Assembly (NCBI RefSeq): GCF_005222915.1
Contig: NZ_STFX01000023.1
Coordinates: forward strand, 62,001-126,000
Reading direction: 5' to 3'
Length of the DNA stretch: 64,000 bases
Origin: Rhizobium sp. FKL33
Lineage (GTDB): Bacteria; Pseudomonadota; Alphaproteobacteria; Rhizobiales; Rhizobiaceae
The notes below the pieces were generated by a model. The model made no database searches and was not told the DNA's origin. It saw only the letters and a list, made by a program, of their open reading frames with translations. The position numbers were made by a program, and so were the translations under genes. Below, in pieces: positions 35,841 through 45,358 of the stretch; positions within the stretch are counted from its first letter, which is position 1, and the number at the start of each line of letters is the position of its first letter.

Positions 35841-35999
35841 TGATCGGCGTGCACAGCCCCTCATCCGGCTGCCGCCACCTTCTCCCCGCGCTTGCGGGGA
35901 GAAGGGCGATCGTGGCGATGTCGGCGCTCCATCTGCCTTCTCCCCGCAGGCGCGGGGAGAAGGTCCCGGCAGGGGGATGAGGGGCGGAGCACGCCGTCA
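35841..35999. repeat. Palindromic interspersed repeat, family A, copy 4
   Basis: The element occupies most of the roughly 307-base gap between the Gre gene and alc. Ends GGCGTGCACAGCCCCTCATC and GATGAGGGGCGGAGCACGCC. The two inner hairpins are perfect (CTTCTCCCCGC/GCGGGGAGAAG type). Confidence 0.9.
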
Positions 36000-36069
36000 A
36001 CAGCCGAAAAGCAAATCACGCCGCCTGTTCATCAGCGCGCGGCAATGACAGGCGGATGCAGAACCGCCC

Positions 36070-37101
36070 TTACGCCTTCACGCCCAGCAATCGCAGCCGC
36101 ATCACGCCGCCGTCGGGATGCATGGCGAAGCGGACATGAGTGACGGGGCCGATGGCTTCGACATCAGAACCGGCGAAGTCATGGATATGATCCATGGCCA
36201 GCTTCTTTTTCGTCAGGATCGGCGTCCAGTTTTCCGACGCCGCGATTTCTTCCGGCGTCAGCGTGTCGCCGAGATCGGGGAGATAGGCGCCGAGCAGTTC
36301 GCATGTGTCGGGGAAATTGCCCTTGTAGAAATGCGTGTCGACGGTGACCTTCTGGATCACGCCGGCATGGCCGAGGCGGATGATCGCCCAGTCATGACCG
36401 GGACCGCGGCGGCGCTTGGTTTCCCAACCGTCGCCCATATTCTTGCCGCGGCCGGGCTCGAGCATCTTGTCGGGATGGCCGTAATGGGCGTCCGACCAGG
36501 CGAGCGATTTGGCGCCGTGGAAGATGTAAGCGAGATCGATCTCCTGCTCGGCGCCGACCTTGGACCAGTCGAAGGCCGCCGTCCCATAGACCCGCAGCCG
36601 CGCCACGCCGCCATCGGGGAAGATGTGCAGGCGGAGATGCGTCCAGACGCGGGTCTTGTCGGCGTTTTCGAAGAAGTGATGCGCCGACGGTCCGAGCGGG
36701 CTTTTCGCCACCAGTTCGGTCCATTGGGCGTCGTCATTGGGATCGGGCTCGCCATCGGGCGAAAAGGCGGCTTCGATGGCGGCAAAGGGCGGATAGTTGC
36801 CGGTGAACCAATGGGTGTCGACGTCGAAACCCTGGATGCGACCGGCCATAGCCAGCTTGATCACCGCGTGGTCGTGGCCGGGAACGCGCTTGCGGCGGCT
36901 TTCCCAGCCGTCCATCCACTTGCCATTGTCGTCATAGAGATCGGGATCCCAGAGCGGCGGCTCGTCGGCGAGCATGCGGCTGAGAGGCGCGAAGAATTCG
37001 TCGGTGGAGAAGACCGCCGTCGCGCCCAGCCGGGCCGAGGCGAGATTGACGGCGCCCGCGGCGAAAGCGGGCATGTCGAGCGTTCCATAGGAGACTGGCA
37101 A
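36070..37101 (-). CDS. alc: Allantoicase
   Basis: The 343-residue protein is built of two homologous jelly-roll halves, shown by the repeats DGWESRRKRVPGHDHAVIKL / DGWETKRRRGPGHDWAIIRL and GFDVDTHWFTGNYPP / KVTVDTHFYKGNFPD. It hydrolyses allantoate to ureidoglycolate and urea, feeding AllA. The start is TTG 37101 with AGAGGA just upstream; no nearer ATG fits the family start. It stands alone here, away from allA and puuE. Confidence 0.95.
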   Translation of the reverse strand: MPVSYGTLDMPAFAAGAVNLASARLGATAVFSTDEFFAPLSRMLADEPPLWDPDLYDDNGKWMDGWESRRKRVPGHDHAVIKLAMAGRIQGFDVDTHWFTGNYPPFAAIEAAFSPDGEPDPNDDAQWTELVAKSPLGPSAHHFFENADKTRVWTHLRLHIFPDGGVARLRVYGTAAFDWSKVGAEQEIDLAYIFHGAKSLAWSDAHYGHPDKMLEPGRGKNMGDGWETKRRRGPGHDWAIIRLGHAGVIQKVTVDTHFYKGNFPDTCELLGAYLPDLGDTLTPEEIAASENWTPILTKKKLAMDHIHDFAGSDVEAIGPVTHVRFAMHPDGGVMRLRLLGVKA

Positions 37102-37368
37102 GGCGTTCCTCTTTTTTCTGTCTGGCTTGCTGCTTCGGCTAGCTATAGCGCGGGCAGAGAGGGATGGGAAAGACAGAATGCCTTCAAGCGGCCAACATTG
37201 GCGCGCCGACTGCGGACAATAGCCCTGTCTCCTTAGTCGGCGCGGATAGGTGGTGCTGTACGTTTATGTATTCATAAAGAATACAAATCACCTGCATTTG
37301 CGTGCATTTGATCAGACTCGCACCAGCAAGGATTACCATACTGGGCTTCTCGCCAAAAAGGACCAGTC

Positions 37369-37848
37369 ATGTCATCCGTCAGCCCAGCCTCATTTGCAAA
37401 CGGGTATTCATTGGAAGGCTTGAAAGGCTGGACTTTTCCGGCTGATGCGCAGCCGTCCTTTTATGACACGGAAAACATCTTCGAAAAACTGCGCTTGCAG
37501 GAAGAGGCAGCTCGCAAAGCTCTCGCAGAGGCCGAGCCGACCCCTGTTTGGGGCAAAATCACCTTGCCGAGCGGGGAGCTGGTGACGGTTTATGAAGGTG
37601 GCGGGGTTCAATCGGAAAATGAGCTCGACATCGATTGGGACTTGAACGACGAGATATCGCGGACGCAGGCGATCCTGGCGAAATATGGCGGCGAACTGAA
37701 GCTCGAAAGCGCCTCGACGACAACGGATATGAGCGCATCCGATCTGCTATCGACTATTCTGGATAGTCCGGCGCTTTCGGCGCGCATGTTGGGTGTGTCT
37801 GGAAACCAAAGTCTGGCGGATGCGCTGCTTGCGGATGACGGGCTCTGA
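37369..37848 (+). CDS. Unknown protein, first tandem paralogue
   Basis: The 159-residue acidic protein MSSVSPASFANGYSLEGLKGW... shows no signal peptide or membrane helix. Conserved with its neighbour are DAQPSFYDTENIFE, TPVWGKITLPSGELVTVYEGGG, the DIDWDL segment, RTQAILAKYGG, and a C-terminal tail SGNQSLADALLADD. The GKITLPSGELVTVY stretch looks like a beta-hairpin, and the rest helical. I do not recognise the family. An exported substrate or a toxin-immunity role is possible but unsupported. Confidence 0.75.
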   Translation: MSSVSPASFANGYSLEGLKGWTFPADAQPSFYDTENIFEKLRLQEEAARKALAEAEPTPVWGKITLPSGELVTVYEGGGVQSENELDIDWDLNDEISRTQAILAKYGGELKLESASTTTDMSASDLLSTILDSPALSARMLGVSGNQSLADALLADDGL

Positions 37849-38149
37849 TCATTGCTCGAAGATCCCCGGCGCACTATCTCGCGGCCAGTCTACGTTTGGG
37901 TGCACTGCGATCTTGTGCAACTGCTTCGGCTACCCATGGCGCGGGCAGAGAAGGATGGAAGAGACAGGATGCCTTCAAGCGACCGAAATTGGCGCGACTG
38001 CGGACAATGGTCTCCCTTCCTCGCAAGGCGCGGTAGGGTGCGAGAGCTGTTTTTGTATTCATATAAGATAGATAATATATGTCATTGCGAGTTTTCCGCT
38101 AGATTCACGCCAGCAGAGATTGCTTGGTCTCTACTCAGAAGGAGCACTC

Positions 38150-38632
38150 ATGTCATCCGTCAGCCCAGCCTCATTTGAAAACGGGTATTCGTTGAAGGGG
38201 CTGAAGACCTGGACCGCCCCAGTCGATGCGCAGCCGTCCTTTTTTGACACGGAAAATGTCTTCGAGCAGATGCGCCAGCTGGGGGAAGAGGTAGAAAAGG
38301 TTTTTGCGGAAGCCGTTCCGACCCCTGCTTGGGGTAAAATCACCCTGCCGAGCGGGGAACTGGTGACCATCTATCAAGGCGGCGGGGTTGCATCGACGCA
38401 CGACCTGCACATCGATTGGGACCTCGATGGCGAGGTGGCGCGATCACAGGCGATTCTTGCGAAATATGGCGGCACTCTGCGTCTCGAAAACCCGGCGCCG
38501 ACAGCAACAGATGTCGGCACAGCCGACCTGTTTTCGACAATTCTCGACAGCCCCACACTGACATCTCTGATGCTGGGCGCGTCAGGCAACCAAAGTCTGG
38601 CGGATGCGCTGCTTGCGAATGACCGGGTCTGA
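38150..38632 (+). CDS. Unknown protein, second tandem paralogue
   Basis: The 160-residue paralogue of the preceding gene shares the N-terminal MSSVSPASF-NGYSL, the TPAWGKITLPSGELVTIY hairpin, DIDWDLDGEVARSQAILAKYGG and the GNQSLADALLAND tail. The region before the conserved hairpin differs (MRQLGEEVEKVFAE). ATG 38150 has AAGGAG upstream. Both copies seem intact, so they may have diverged in specificity. Function unknown. Confidence 0.75.
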   Translation: MSSVSPASFENGYSLKGLKTWTAPVDAQPSFFDTENVFEQMRQLGEEVEKVFAEAVPTPAWGKITLPSGELVTIYQGGGVASTHDLHIDWDLDGEVARSQAILAKYGGTLRLENPAPTATDVGTADLFSTILDSPTLTSLMLGASGNQSLADALLANDRV

Positions 38633-38807
38633 TGACCGGCGTAAATTCACGCGGTCATTTTCCACCAGTCGCCGGGCATTTCAGTTTTTAACGTGGGGCA
38701 CGCCCTACCGCCACATCACAACGCTTGATATAGGTCTCGCAGGGCCACAACGTCAAGAGCCGATCCAGAAATCAAACCAATCGATCGGGGGAAGGACGTC
38801 AAAAACC

Positions 38808-39296
38808 TCACCATTCCATCGCCTCCAGCCTCAGCCGCGCGATCTTCTCCACCTCATGGGCCGCCGTGTCGAATTCGGTCTGGCGGGAATTGTGGATGCG
38901 GCGCTCGAAGGCGGCGAGGATGTCGTCCTTGGTCAGGCCCTTGACGGCGATGATGAAGGGAAAGCCGAATTTGGACTGGTAGCGGGTGTTGAGATCGGTG
39001 AAGCGGGCGAATTCGGTTTCGGTCAGGCGGTCGAGGCCGGCGCCTTTCTGCTCGGCGCGCGAGTCTTCGGTGAGCTGGCCGGCGACAGCCAGCTTGCCCG
39101 CGAGATCGGGGTGGGCGCGCAGCACGCCCAGCCGCTCCTCGTCGCCGGCGGCGCGGAATTCGGCGGCGAGCGACGCATGCACCGTCTGCGCCGACAACGG
39201 CGACGGCGCGCCCGAAGCGTCGAAGGCGCGTTCGGCGATCCACGGCGAATGTTCGAACACCCCGCCGAAACGGGCCACGAAAGCGTTCCGATCCAT
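38808..39296 (-). CDS. uraD: OHCU decarboxylase
   Basis: The 162-residue protein carries the UraD pattern: MDRNAFVARFGGVFEHSPWIAERAF, VLRAHPDLAGKL (catalytic His), LTEDSRAEQKGAGLDRL, and YQSKFGFPFIIAVKG. It decarboxylates OHCU to S-allantoin, the step after UraH. ATG 39296 has GAGGGAGAGG upstream and is preferred to the longer frame. Single gene, distant from uraH. Confidence 0.95.
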   Translation of the reverse strand: MDRNAFVARFGGVFEHSPWIAERAFDASGAPSPLSAQTVHASLAAEFRAAGDEERLGVLRAHPDLAGKLAVAGQLTEDSRAEQKGAGLDRLTETEFARFTDLNTRYQSKFGFPFIIAVKGLTKDDILAAFERRIHNSRQTEFDTAAHEVEKIARLRLEAMEW

Positions 39297-39495
39297 GATC
39301 CTCTCCCTCTTCAACCGCAAATCATCCTGAAGAGCATATAGGGCCGCCCGAGGCGAGAACAAGCGCAAACCAAGCCTCTTATCCCTAGCGATTCGTCAGT
39401 AGAACTTACAGGTCAGTTCAGCGGGTGTTTAATTTAACATTTATAAACTTTAGCTCCGCATTTTGAACGGAATTTTTAGGGCAAAGAGGGCTCGC

Positions 39496-41298
39496 ATGAA
39501 AAATTTTTCGGTTCTTTTCCGCATTTCCATGCTGACCGGCTTCTGCCTCGTCATCCTCGCCGCAGCGCTTTTCTACCGAAACGAAGAGAGTTACGGCGAC
39601 GTGGTGGCCGAGCGCAGGGCGATGCTGGCGCAGATGAACGAGAACGCCGTATCGATCTTCAAGCGTTATCATGCCCTTGAAACGGAAGGTAAAATCACCA
39701 AGGACGCCGCCCAGGCCGACGCGATCGCCCAGATCATGGCGATGCGCTACGGCGCCGACGGCTATTTCTGGATCAACGATCTCGACGCCCGGATGATCGC
39801 GCATCCGACCAAGCCCAAACTCAACGGCACCGATGTCTCCGGGCTCAAGGATCCCGACGGCGTCTATATTTTCCGCGAATTCGTGCGGACGGCGAGAGAC
39901 AATGGCCAGGGTTTCGTCGATTATATGTGGCCGAAGCCGGGCTCGGAGGCGCCGGTCGGCAAGAATTCGCATGTGATGCTGTTTCAGCCCTGGGGCTGGA
40001 TCGTCGGCACCGGCGTTTACAATGACGACATCGAGGCCATTCACTGGAACGGCGTGGCCAAGACCGCCGGGATCCTCGCGGCTGCGGGCCTGCTGACCAT
40101 CCTGTTCTCGGTGATGATCGGTCGGTCGATTTCCGTCCCGCTCAGTGCGCTCAAACAAGCGATGACGAAGATCGCCGCCGGCGACGCCTCCGAAGAGGCC
40201 GCCCATACCGATCGTCGCGACGAGATCGGCCAGATGGCCGGCGCGCTTGTGGAACTGCGGCGCTCGGTGATCGAACGCCGGACGCTGGAAGACGGCCGCG
40301 CCGCCCAGCAGCAGGCGCTCGAAGACGCCCGCGCCCGCCAGGAAGCCGCAGACCGGGCCCAGGTCGACAAGCAGCAGGCGGTGATGGCCGAATTCGAACG
40401 CGCGCTGGCGCTGATGTCGTCGGGCGATCTCACCGTGCGGCTGACCGGTCTGCCCGCCGATTACGCCCGGCTGGAGCAGGATTTCAACCGCGCCATCGGC
40501 AATCTCGCCCAGGCGCTCAACGACATCGCCTCCTCCACCCATACGGTGACGCGCACGGCGGCGGAGATCGACGCGGCGGTGGCGCAGCTGTCGTCGCGCA
40601 CCGAGGGTCAGGCCGCCAATCTGGAAGAGACCGCCGCCGCGATCGAGGAAATCAGCCGCACCATCCAGTCGTCGGCCAAAAGCATCGATCAGGCCAAAAA
40701 CATGGCGGCGGCGGCCAAGACGGATGCGGCGACCTCCAGCGGCATCGTCGGCTCGGCGATCTCCGCCATGAGCCGCATCGAGGAATCCTCGCGCAAGATC
40801 GGCGAGATCATCGGCGTGATCGACGAAATCGCCTTCCAGACCAATCTCTTGGCGCTGAACGCCGGCGTCGAGGCGGCGCGCGCCGGCGAAGCCGGCAAGG
40901 GTTTCGCCGTCGTCGCCCAGGAAGTGCGGGAACTGGCGCAGCGTTCGGCCAACGCCGCCAAGGAGATCAAGGCGCTGATCACCGCCTCCGGCCAGCAGGT
41001 CGGCGAAGGCGTGCATCTGGTGGAGGAAACCGGCAAGTCGCTGTCCGGCATCGACCGGCGCGTGGCGACGATCGATGCGAGCATCGGCGACGTCGCGACG
41101 CTTGCCCGCGAGCAATCCTCCGGCATTTCCGAAATCAACGGCGCGATCAGCCAGATCGACCACATGACGCAGCAAAACGCCGCGATGGTGGAGGAAACCA
41201 CCGCCGCGACGGCGACACTGCGTCAGGAAACCGAAAATCTCGCCCGGCTGCTGGGCCGGTTCAAGGTCGAGGAGGAGCGTCGTCGCGCCGCGGCGTGA
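39496..41298 (+). CDS. Transmembrane methyl-accepting chemotaxis protein with Cache sensor
   Basis: The 600-residue protein has a membrane helix at about 10-30 and a periplasmic single-Cache domain (about 35-190: [36 protein letters not shown]). A second helix (about 197-217) and a HAMP domain follow, then the MCP signalling domain with [20 protein letters not shown]. It ends ERRRAAA with no CheR tether, unlike the other receptor here. The sCache_2 type often senses small organic acids. ATG 39496 (AAAGAGGG upstream) is chosen over TTG 39463. Confidence 0.95.
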   Translation: MKNFSVLFRISMLTGFCLVILAAALFYRNEESYGDVVAERRAMLAQMNENAVSIFKRYHALETEGKITKDAAQADAIAQIMAMRYGADGYFWINDLDARMIAHPTKPKLNGTDVSGLKDPDGVYIFREFVRTARDNGQGFVDYMWPKPGSEAPVGKNSHVMLFQPWGWIVGTGVYNDDIEAIHWNGVAKTAGILAAAGLLTILFSVMIGRSISVPLSALKQAMTKIAAGDASEEAAHTDRRDEIGQMAGALVELRRSVIERRTLEDGRAAQQQALEDARARQEAADRAQVDKQQAVMAEFERALALMSSGDLTVRLTGLPADYARLEQDFNRAIGNLAQALNDIASSTHTVTRTAAEIDAAVAQLSSRTEGQAANLEETAAAIEEISRTIQSSAKSIDQAKNMAAAAKTDAATSSGIVGSAISAMSRIEESSRKIGEIIGVIDEIAFQTNLLALNAGVEAARAGEAGKGFAVVAQEVRELAQRSANAAKEIKALITASGQQVGEGVHLVEETGKSLSGIDRRVATIDASIGDVATLAREQSSGISEINGAISQIDHMTQQNAAMVEETTAATATLRQETENLARLLGRFKVEEERRRAAA

Positions 41299-41313
41299 CG
41301 ACCCGGCAGTCCG

Positions 41314-41604
41314 TCACTTGTTCTGCAGCAGCCACATCTTGCCGGCCATGGTGATTTCATGGGCGGCAGTGTCGGCGTCGGCGCCTTCGGCGGTGGGCTT
41401 GATGAAGCCGTAGTCGCGCAGTTGCGTGATCACGGTGGTGGTGACGGTCTTGATCGGCTGCGGGCGTTCCTTGAAGCGGTCGCGCTTCAGATAGGTCACT
41501 TCGGCGTTGAGATGCGTCCACTTGTTGCCCTCGCCGAGATGAAGGCCGCCCTCCTTGACGAGTTTCAGGGCCTTGATCTGCGTCGGGGTGAGTTCGATGG
41601 TCAT
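41314..41604 (-). CDS. Small conserved hypothetical protein
   Basis: The 96-residue protein MTIELTPTQIKALKLVKEGG... has AAGGAA upstream of ATG 41604. LTPTQIKALKLVKEGG and TTTVITQLRDYGFIKP look like a winged-helix fold with a possible DNA-binding role, but I do not recognise the family. It converges with the chemoreceptor gene 15 bases away. The gap to 41936 contains only the promoter of the next gene. Confidence 0.6.
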   Translation of the reverse strand: MTIELTPTQIKALKLVKEGGLHLGEGNKWTHLNAEVTYLKRDRFKERPQPIKTVTTTVITQLRDYGFIKPTAEGADADTAAHEITMAGKMWLLQNK

Positions 41605-41869
41605 GATGTTCCTTGGTGCGAAAACTGATGGCGTCGGCGAAAGCCTGGAAGGCGACCGGCCGCGCCCGGGAACGCGCGGAGACGTTCCACGAGGGCCAAG
41701 GGCGGCGGCGGGCCACGCGCCGTCAGGCGCGGGCTCGGACGCCGGCAGGCCCCTTATGACCTCATGAAGGCCGCATGGCAAGCCCGCCGCAGCGCAAAGG
41801 CCGGGCTTTCCCGCTCCCTCGAGCCGATCGCGCGCGCAAGGGCGCCCCGTTTTGCATAGATCGAAGCCT

Positions 41870-41898
41870 TTGACACCCCGCCTGGTTTTATAATCTAT
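41870..41898 (+). promoter_or_regulatory. Promoter of the first serralysin-like gene
   Basis: TTGACA at 41870 with a weak -10 (ATCTAT) 17 bases later, 38 bases before ATG 41937. The block TTTGACAC...GGTTT.TAA is shared with the second protease gene at the same spacing. Confidence 0.55.
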
Positions 41899-41936
41899 CC
41901 CTTTCGTGATTCATGATAGATGGGCAGAACGCACGA

Positions 41937-43475
41937 ATGGCGAATGTGTTGAAGCGGACGATCGATGACGGCGGCAACGTCTTTCTCGAAAGCATTCTCT
42001 GGAAAAAAACGGATTCCGACACGATCGCCGCATGGGATGGCGAGCCCATTCAGATCTATTTCAAGAATACCGCCGCCGACAGCTGGACCTGGACGGACAA
42101 GACGTTCTTCAAATCGGTCTTCGACCAATGGACCGACGTGACCAGGCTCAGCTACCGGCAGACCAGCGACGCCAAGCAGGCCGACATGATCGAAACGATC
42201 GTGCCGCAGAAATTTTTTGGCGCTGGCAATGGCGGCGTCGTGCTGGGTGCGCATGAGACGCCGTATTCCGAGATGAAGAACGGCGTTTCCCGCGGCTGGT
42301 ACTGGGACCAGATGCTCGAGGGCGGCGCGCGCGAAGGCTCGCTGATCTATTCGACCGTGCTGCACGAACTCGGCCATGCGCTGGGGCTCGCCCATCCGCA
42401 TGACAAAGGCGGCGGCTCCTCGCAGTTTCCCGGCACCCGCTACGATCATTCCGTCTACACGATCATGTCCTATAACGATGGCTACCGGTTCCTGGCGAAC
42501 GGCAAGATCGAGTTGCTCGAAGGCCGGCTGGGCGGGGTGGATCAGTCCTACGGTCTGCGCATCGATCCCGGCGCCTTCGACATCGAGGCGATCCAGGCGA
42601 TCTACGGCGTCAAGCAGGCGGCGCGCGGCGACAATGTCTATCGCCTCTCCGACGAGAACGGCTACTGGACCACGCCCTGGGACACAGGCGGCACGGACAC
42701 GCTGCGCTATGACGGCGACGGCCGCGCCGTGCTCGACCTGCGGCCGGCCTCGCTGAAACAGGGCGCCGTCGACGCTGGCGGCGGGCTCTCTTATGTCGAG
42801 GACGTCTATGGCGGCGTCACCATGGCGTCCGACCGCACGGTCAAAACCGCCGTGATCGAGCGCGCTATCGGCGGGGACGGCGACGACAAGATCATCGGCA
42901 ATGACGCCGACAACCGGATTTCGGGTCGCGGCGGCGACGACACCATCGACGGCGGCGCAGGCGATGTCGATCTGGTCAATTATCGCGGCCATTATGCCGA
43001 ATACTGGGTGCGCATCTTCGTCGGCGGCACGCTGGTCGATCACGAGAAGGGCTCGGCGAAGGTCGACGACGGCTTCGACCGCCTGAAGAATGTCGAATAT
43101 CTCCACTTCGCCGACGGCTATGTGTCGCTGGTCAGCGGCCGCAATGATGCCGGCGCGCGCGCCGCTGGGCTGACCTTCGACGTCGACGGCGTCGAGGCCG
43201 GCAAGATGTTCTCGCTGCTGGTGGGCTTCACCGCCGGTCAGGACACGATCGCGCTGAAAGACGCGTTGTTCGACGGACTGGACAAGGGACGGCTGGACGC
43301 CGATCAGTTCGTGCTCGGCGACCACGCGATGGACGCCGACGACCGGCTGATCTTCGACCGCGACGCGCGCGCGCTCTACTACGACGTCGATGGCGCGGGC
43401 GGCGCCGAACAGGTGCTGGTCGCCGGTTTCGGCGACATGGTGGATGTGAGCGCCCGCGACATTCTGGTGGTCTGA
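41937..43475 (+). CDS. Serralysin-like M10 metalloprotease with RTX tail (first)
   Basis: The 512-residue protein has the metzincin site HELGHALGLAHPHD with His143, Glu144, His147 and His153, then the Met-turn YTIMSYN with Met177. A short RTX block follows (about 310-345: GGDGDDKIIGN, GRGGDDTIDGG), with a C-terminal beta region ending DILVV, like the type I signal of serralysins. No Sec signal is present. The shared N-terminal motif with the next protease (DDGGN-FLE-ILWK) supports ATG 41937. Extracellular protease, probably secreted by an unlinked type I system. Confidence 0.92.
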   Translation: MANVLKRTIDDGGNVFLESILWKKTDSDTIAAWDGEPIQIYFKNTAADSWTWTDKTFFKSVFDQWTDVTRLSYRQTSDAKQADMIETIVPQKFFGAGNGGVVLGAHETPYSEMKNGVSRGWYWDQMLEGGAREGSLIYSTVLHELGHALGLAHPHDKGGGSSQFPGTRYDHSVYTIMSYNDGYRFLANGKIELLEGRLGGVDQSYGLRIDPGAFDIEAIQAIYGVKQAARGDNVYRLSDENGYWTTPWDTGGTDTLRYDGDGRAVLDLRPASLKQGAVDAGGGLSYVEDVYGGVTMASDRTVKTAVIERAIGGDGDDKIIGNDADNRISGRGGDDTIDGGAGDVDLVNYRGHYAEYWVRIFVGGTLVDHEKGSAKVDDGFDRLKNVEYLHFADGYVSLVSGRNDAGARAAGLTFDVDGVEAGKMFSLLVGFTAGQDTIALKDALFDGLDKGRLDADQFVLGDHAMDADDRLIFDRDARALYYDVDGAGGAEQVLVAGFGDMVDVSARDILVV

Positions 43476-43501
43476 TCGGGGCTCTCGCCCACGCGGCTCG
43501 G

Positions 43502-43529
43502 CGCGCCGTCCCGTCCGGCGCGTCTTTTT
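43502..43529 (+). terminator. Terminator of the first serralysin-like gene
   Basis: CGCGCCG, a seven-base loop, CGGCGCG, then TCTTTTT. Confidence 0.8.
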
Positions 43530-43573
43530 CTGGGTGAATCGGTCGGCGACGCTTTCAGCGCCTTTCAAATCCT

Positions 43574-43602
43574 TTGACACAGCCGAAGGTTTCTAAATTA
43601 TC
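43574..43602 (+). promoter_or_regulatory. Promoter of the second serralysin-like gene
   Basis: TTGACA at 43574 and ATTATC 17 bases later, 38 bases before ATG 43641, matching the first protease promoter in motif and spacing. Confidence 0.55.
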
Positions 43603-43640
43603 TCCTCGAAAGGCAACCGATTCATGGCCCGGGGGGAAAC

Positions 43641-45173
43641 ATGGCGAGTGTGATCAGGCGCAACGTCGACGACGGCGGCAATGCATTTCTCGAAGGCATC
43701 CTGTGGAAGGGCGTCAATTCTTCGACAATCTACGCCTGGAGCAGCGATACGCCGCTGAAACTCTATTTCCAGGACACCGCCATCAACACATGGACGGCGG
43801 CGCAGAAGACATTCTACCAGAATGTGCTCGGCGAATGGACCTCGGTGACCAGGCTCAGCTTCCAGGTGACCAATGACGCCTCTCAGGCCGATCTCGTCGA
43901 AAAGATCGTGACGCAAAGCGCCTGGGGCGGCAACGGCATCGTCTATGCCGATCACGAAGTGCCTGAAGACGCCTGGTGGTATGGCAGTTCCACAGGCCGG
44001 TTCTGGAACAAGCTGGTCGAGCCCAGCGATCTCAAGGCCGGTTCCTTTTCCTACGAGACGCTGCTGCACGAACTCGGCCATGCTTTGGGCCTTGCGCATC
44101 CGCATGACAATGGCGGCGGCTCGAGCGTCTATTCCGACAAGACCTATGACCACATCACCTATACGATCATGTCGTATAACGACAATTACAGCTTCAACGC
44201 CGATGGCTCGATCAGGCTGAAAGCGGGAGAACTCGGCCCACACAGCCAGACCTATGGCTTCCGCATCGACCCCGCCGCTTTCGACATCGAGGCGATCCAG
44301 GCGATCTATGGCGTCAAGCAGTCCAATACCGGCAACAATGTCTATACGCTGTCGGACAAAAACGGCTACTGGACAACGCCCTGGGACACCGGCGGCACGG
44401 ACACGCTGCGCTATGACGGCGACCGGCGCGCCTTTCTCGATCTGCGTCCCGCCTCGCTGAAGGAAGGCGCGAGCGACGCCGGCGGCGGGATCAGCTATGT
44501 CTCCGGCGTCTATGCCGGCATCACCATGGCCTCCAACCGCACGGTGAAGACGGCGGTGATCGAAAACGCCGTGGGCGGCGACGGAAATGATGTAATCACC
44601 GGCAACGGCGCGAAGAACATTCTCACCGGCAATGGCGGCGACGACAAGATCAATGGCGGCGGCGGCGCGAACGACCAGGTGGTCTATCACGCCAATCTCG
44701 ACGATTACTCCATCCGCTATCCCGGCTCGGCCGTCGTCCTGACACAAACGTCAGGGACAGGCGCTTTCGACGACGGTACGGATCGGGTGACCAATATCGA
44801 ATTTTTCAAGTTCAAGGACGGCGTCTACGAATATGCGCGGGCCAACGACATGGCGCGCGCCGGCGGCCACGCCTATCTTCTCGACGGCAGCCTGACCGAC
44901 AAGATCGCGGCGCTGATCATCGGCTTCGCGGCCGGCGAAGACATGCTGCAGCTCGACGGCTCCGTGTTCACGGCGCTTGAAAACGGCGCAGTCAGCGACG
45001 ATGTCTTCACGCTGGGTTCCGCGGCGAAGGACGCCGATGACCGTCTGATCTACAATGCCGGCCGCGATGCACTTTATTACGACGCCGACGGCGCAGGCGG
45101 GGCCCACAAGCTGCTCATCGCCCGTTTCACCGGCGACGTCGACCTCGGCGCCGGCGACATTCTGGTGGTGTGA
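43641..45173 (+). CDS. Serralysin-like M10 metalloprotease with RTX tail (second)
   Basis: The 510-residue paralogue of the upstream protease has an identical zinc site spacing (His143, Glu144, His147, His153) and Met177. A short RTX block follows (GGDGNDVITGN, GNGGDDKINGG) and the same DILVV ending. The segments after the Met-turn that pack on the catalytic domain (GFRIDPAAFDIEAIQAIYGVKQ) are nearly identical; the pre-protease segment and the C-terminal third vary more. GGGGGGAAAC precedes ATG 43641. Two proteases in tandem, each with its own promoter and terminator, suggest different substrates. Confidence 0.92.
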   Translation: MASVIRRNVDDGGNAFLEGILWKGVNSSTIYAWSSDTPLKLYFQDTAINTWTAAQKTFYQNVLGEWTSVTRLSFQVTNDASQADLVEKIVTQSAWGGNGIVYADHEVPEDAWWYGSSTGRFWNKLVEPSDLKAGSFSYETLLHELGHALGLAHPHDNGGGSSVYSDKTYDHITYTIMSYNDNYSFNADGSIRLKAGELGPHSQTYGFRIDPAAFDIEAIQAIYGVKQSNTGNNVYTLSDKNGYWTTPWDTGGTDTLRYDGDRRAFLDLRPASLKEGASDAGGGISYVSGVYAGITMASNRTVKTAVIENAVGGDGNDVITGNGAKNILTGNGGDDKINGGGGANDQVVYHANLDDYSIRYPGSAVVLTQTSGTGAFDDGTDRVTNIEFFKFKDGVYEYARANDMARAGGHAYLLDGSLTDKIAALIIGFAAGEDMLQLDGSVFTALENGAVSDDVFTLGSAAKDADDRLIYNAGRDALYYDADGAGGAHKLLIARFTGDVDLGAGDILVV

Positions 45174-45193
45174 GCCGCCGCTCTGCCGACCAC

Positions 45194-45225
45194 GCGCCGG
45201 GACGGCCTGTCCCGGTGCGTTTTTT
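45194..45225 (+). terminator. Terminator of the second serralysin-like gene
   Basis: GCGCCGGGAC pairs with GTCCCGGTGC (one wobble), followed by TTTTTT (45220-45225). Confidence 0.88.
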
Positions 45226-45358
45226 ATTTCAGTCTCATTATTTCGGCTCCGGTCTTGCGGGCCTGTCCTGGCGACCTATATCCGACAGGCCCTTTCCTGC
45301 CCGCCGTTTTTCTTCGTCGCGGGCGCATTCATGACATCAGCCGATCAGGAGGTTATCC

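Larger units (their letters stand above)
37125..38632 (+). repeat. Tandem duplication of gene plus upstream region
   Basis: Two units, about 37125-37848 and 37915-38632, each start with a related leader (GGCGCGGGCAGAGA, then GCCTTCAAGCG, ACTGCGGACAAT and TGTATTCATA) and then carry a paralogous gene. The duplication covers about 220 bases of upstream DNA as well as the gene. Confidence 0.8.
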
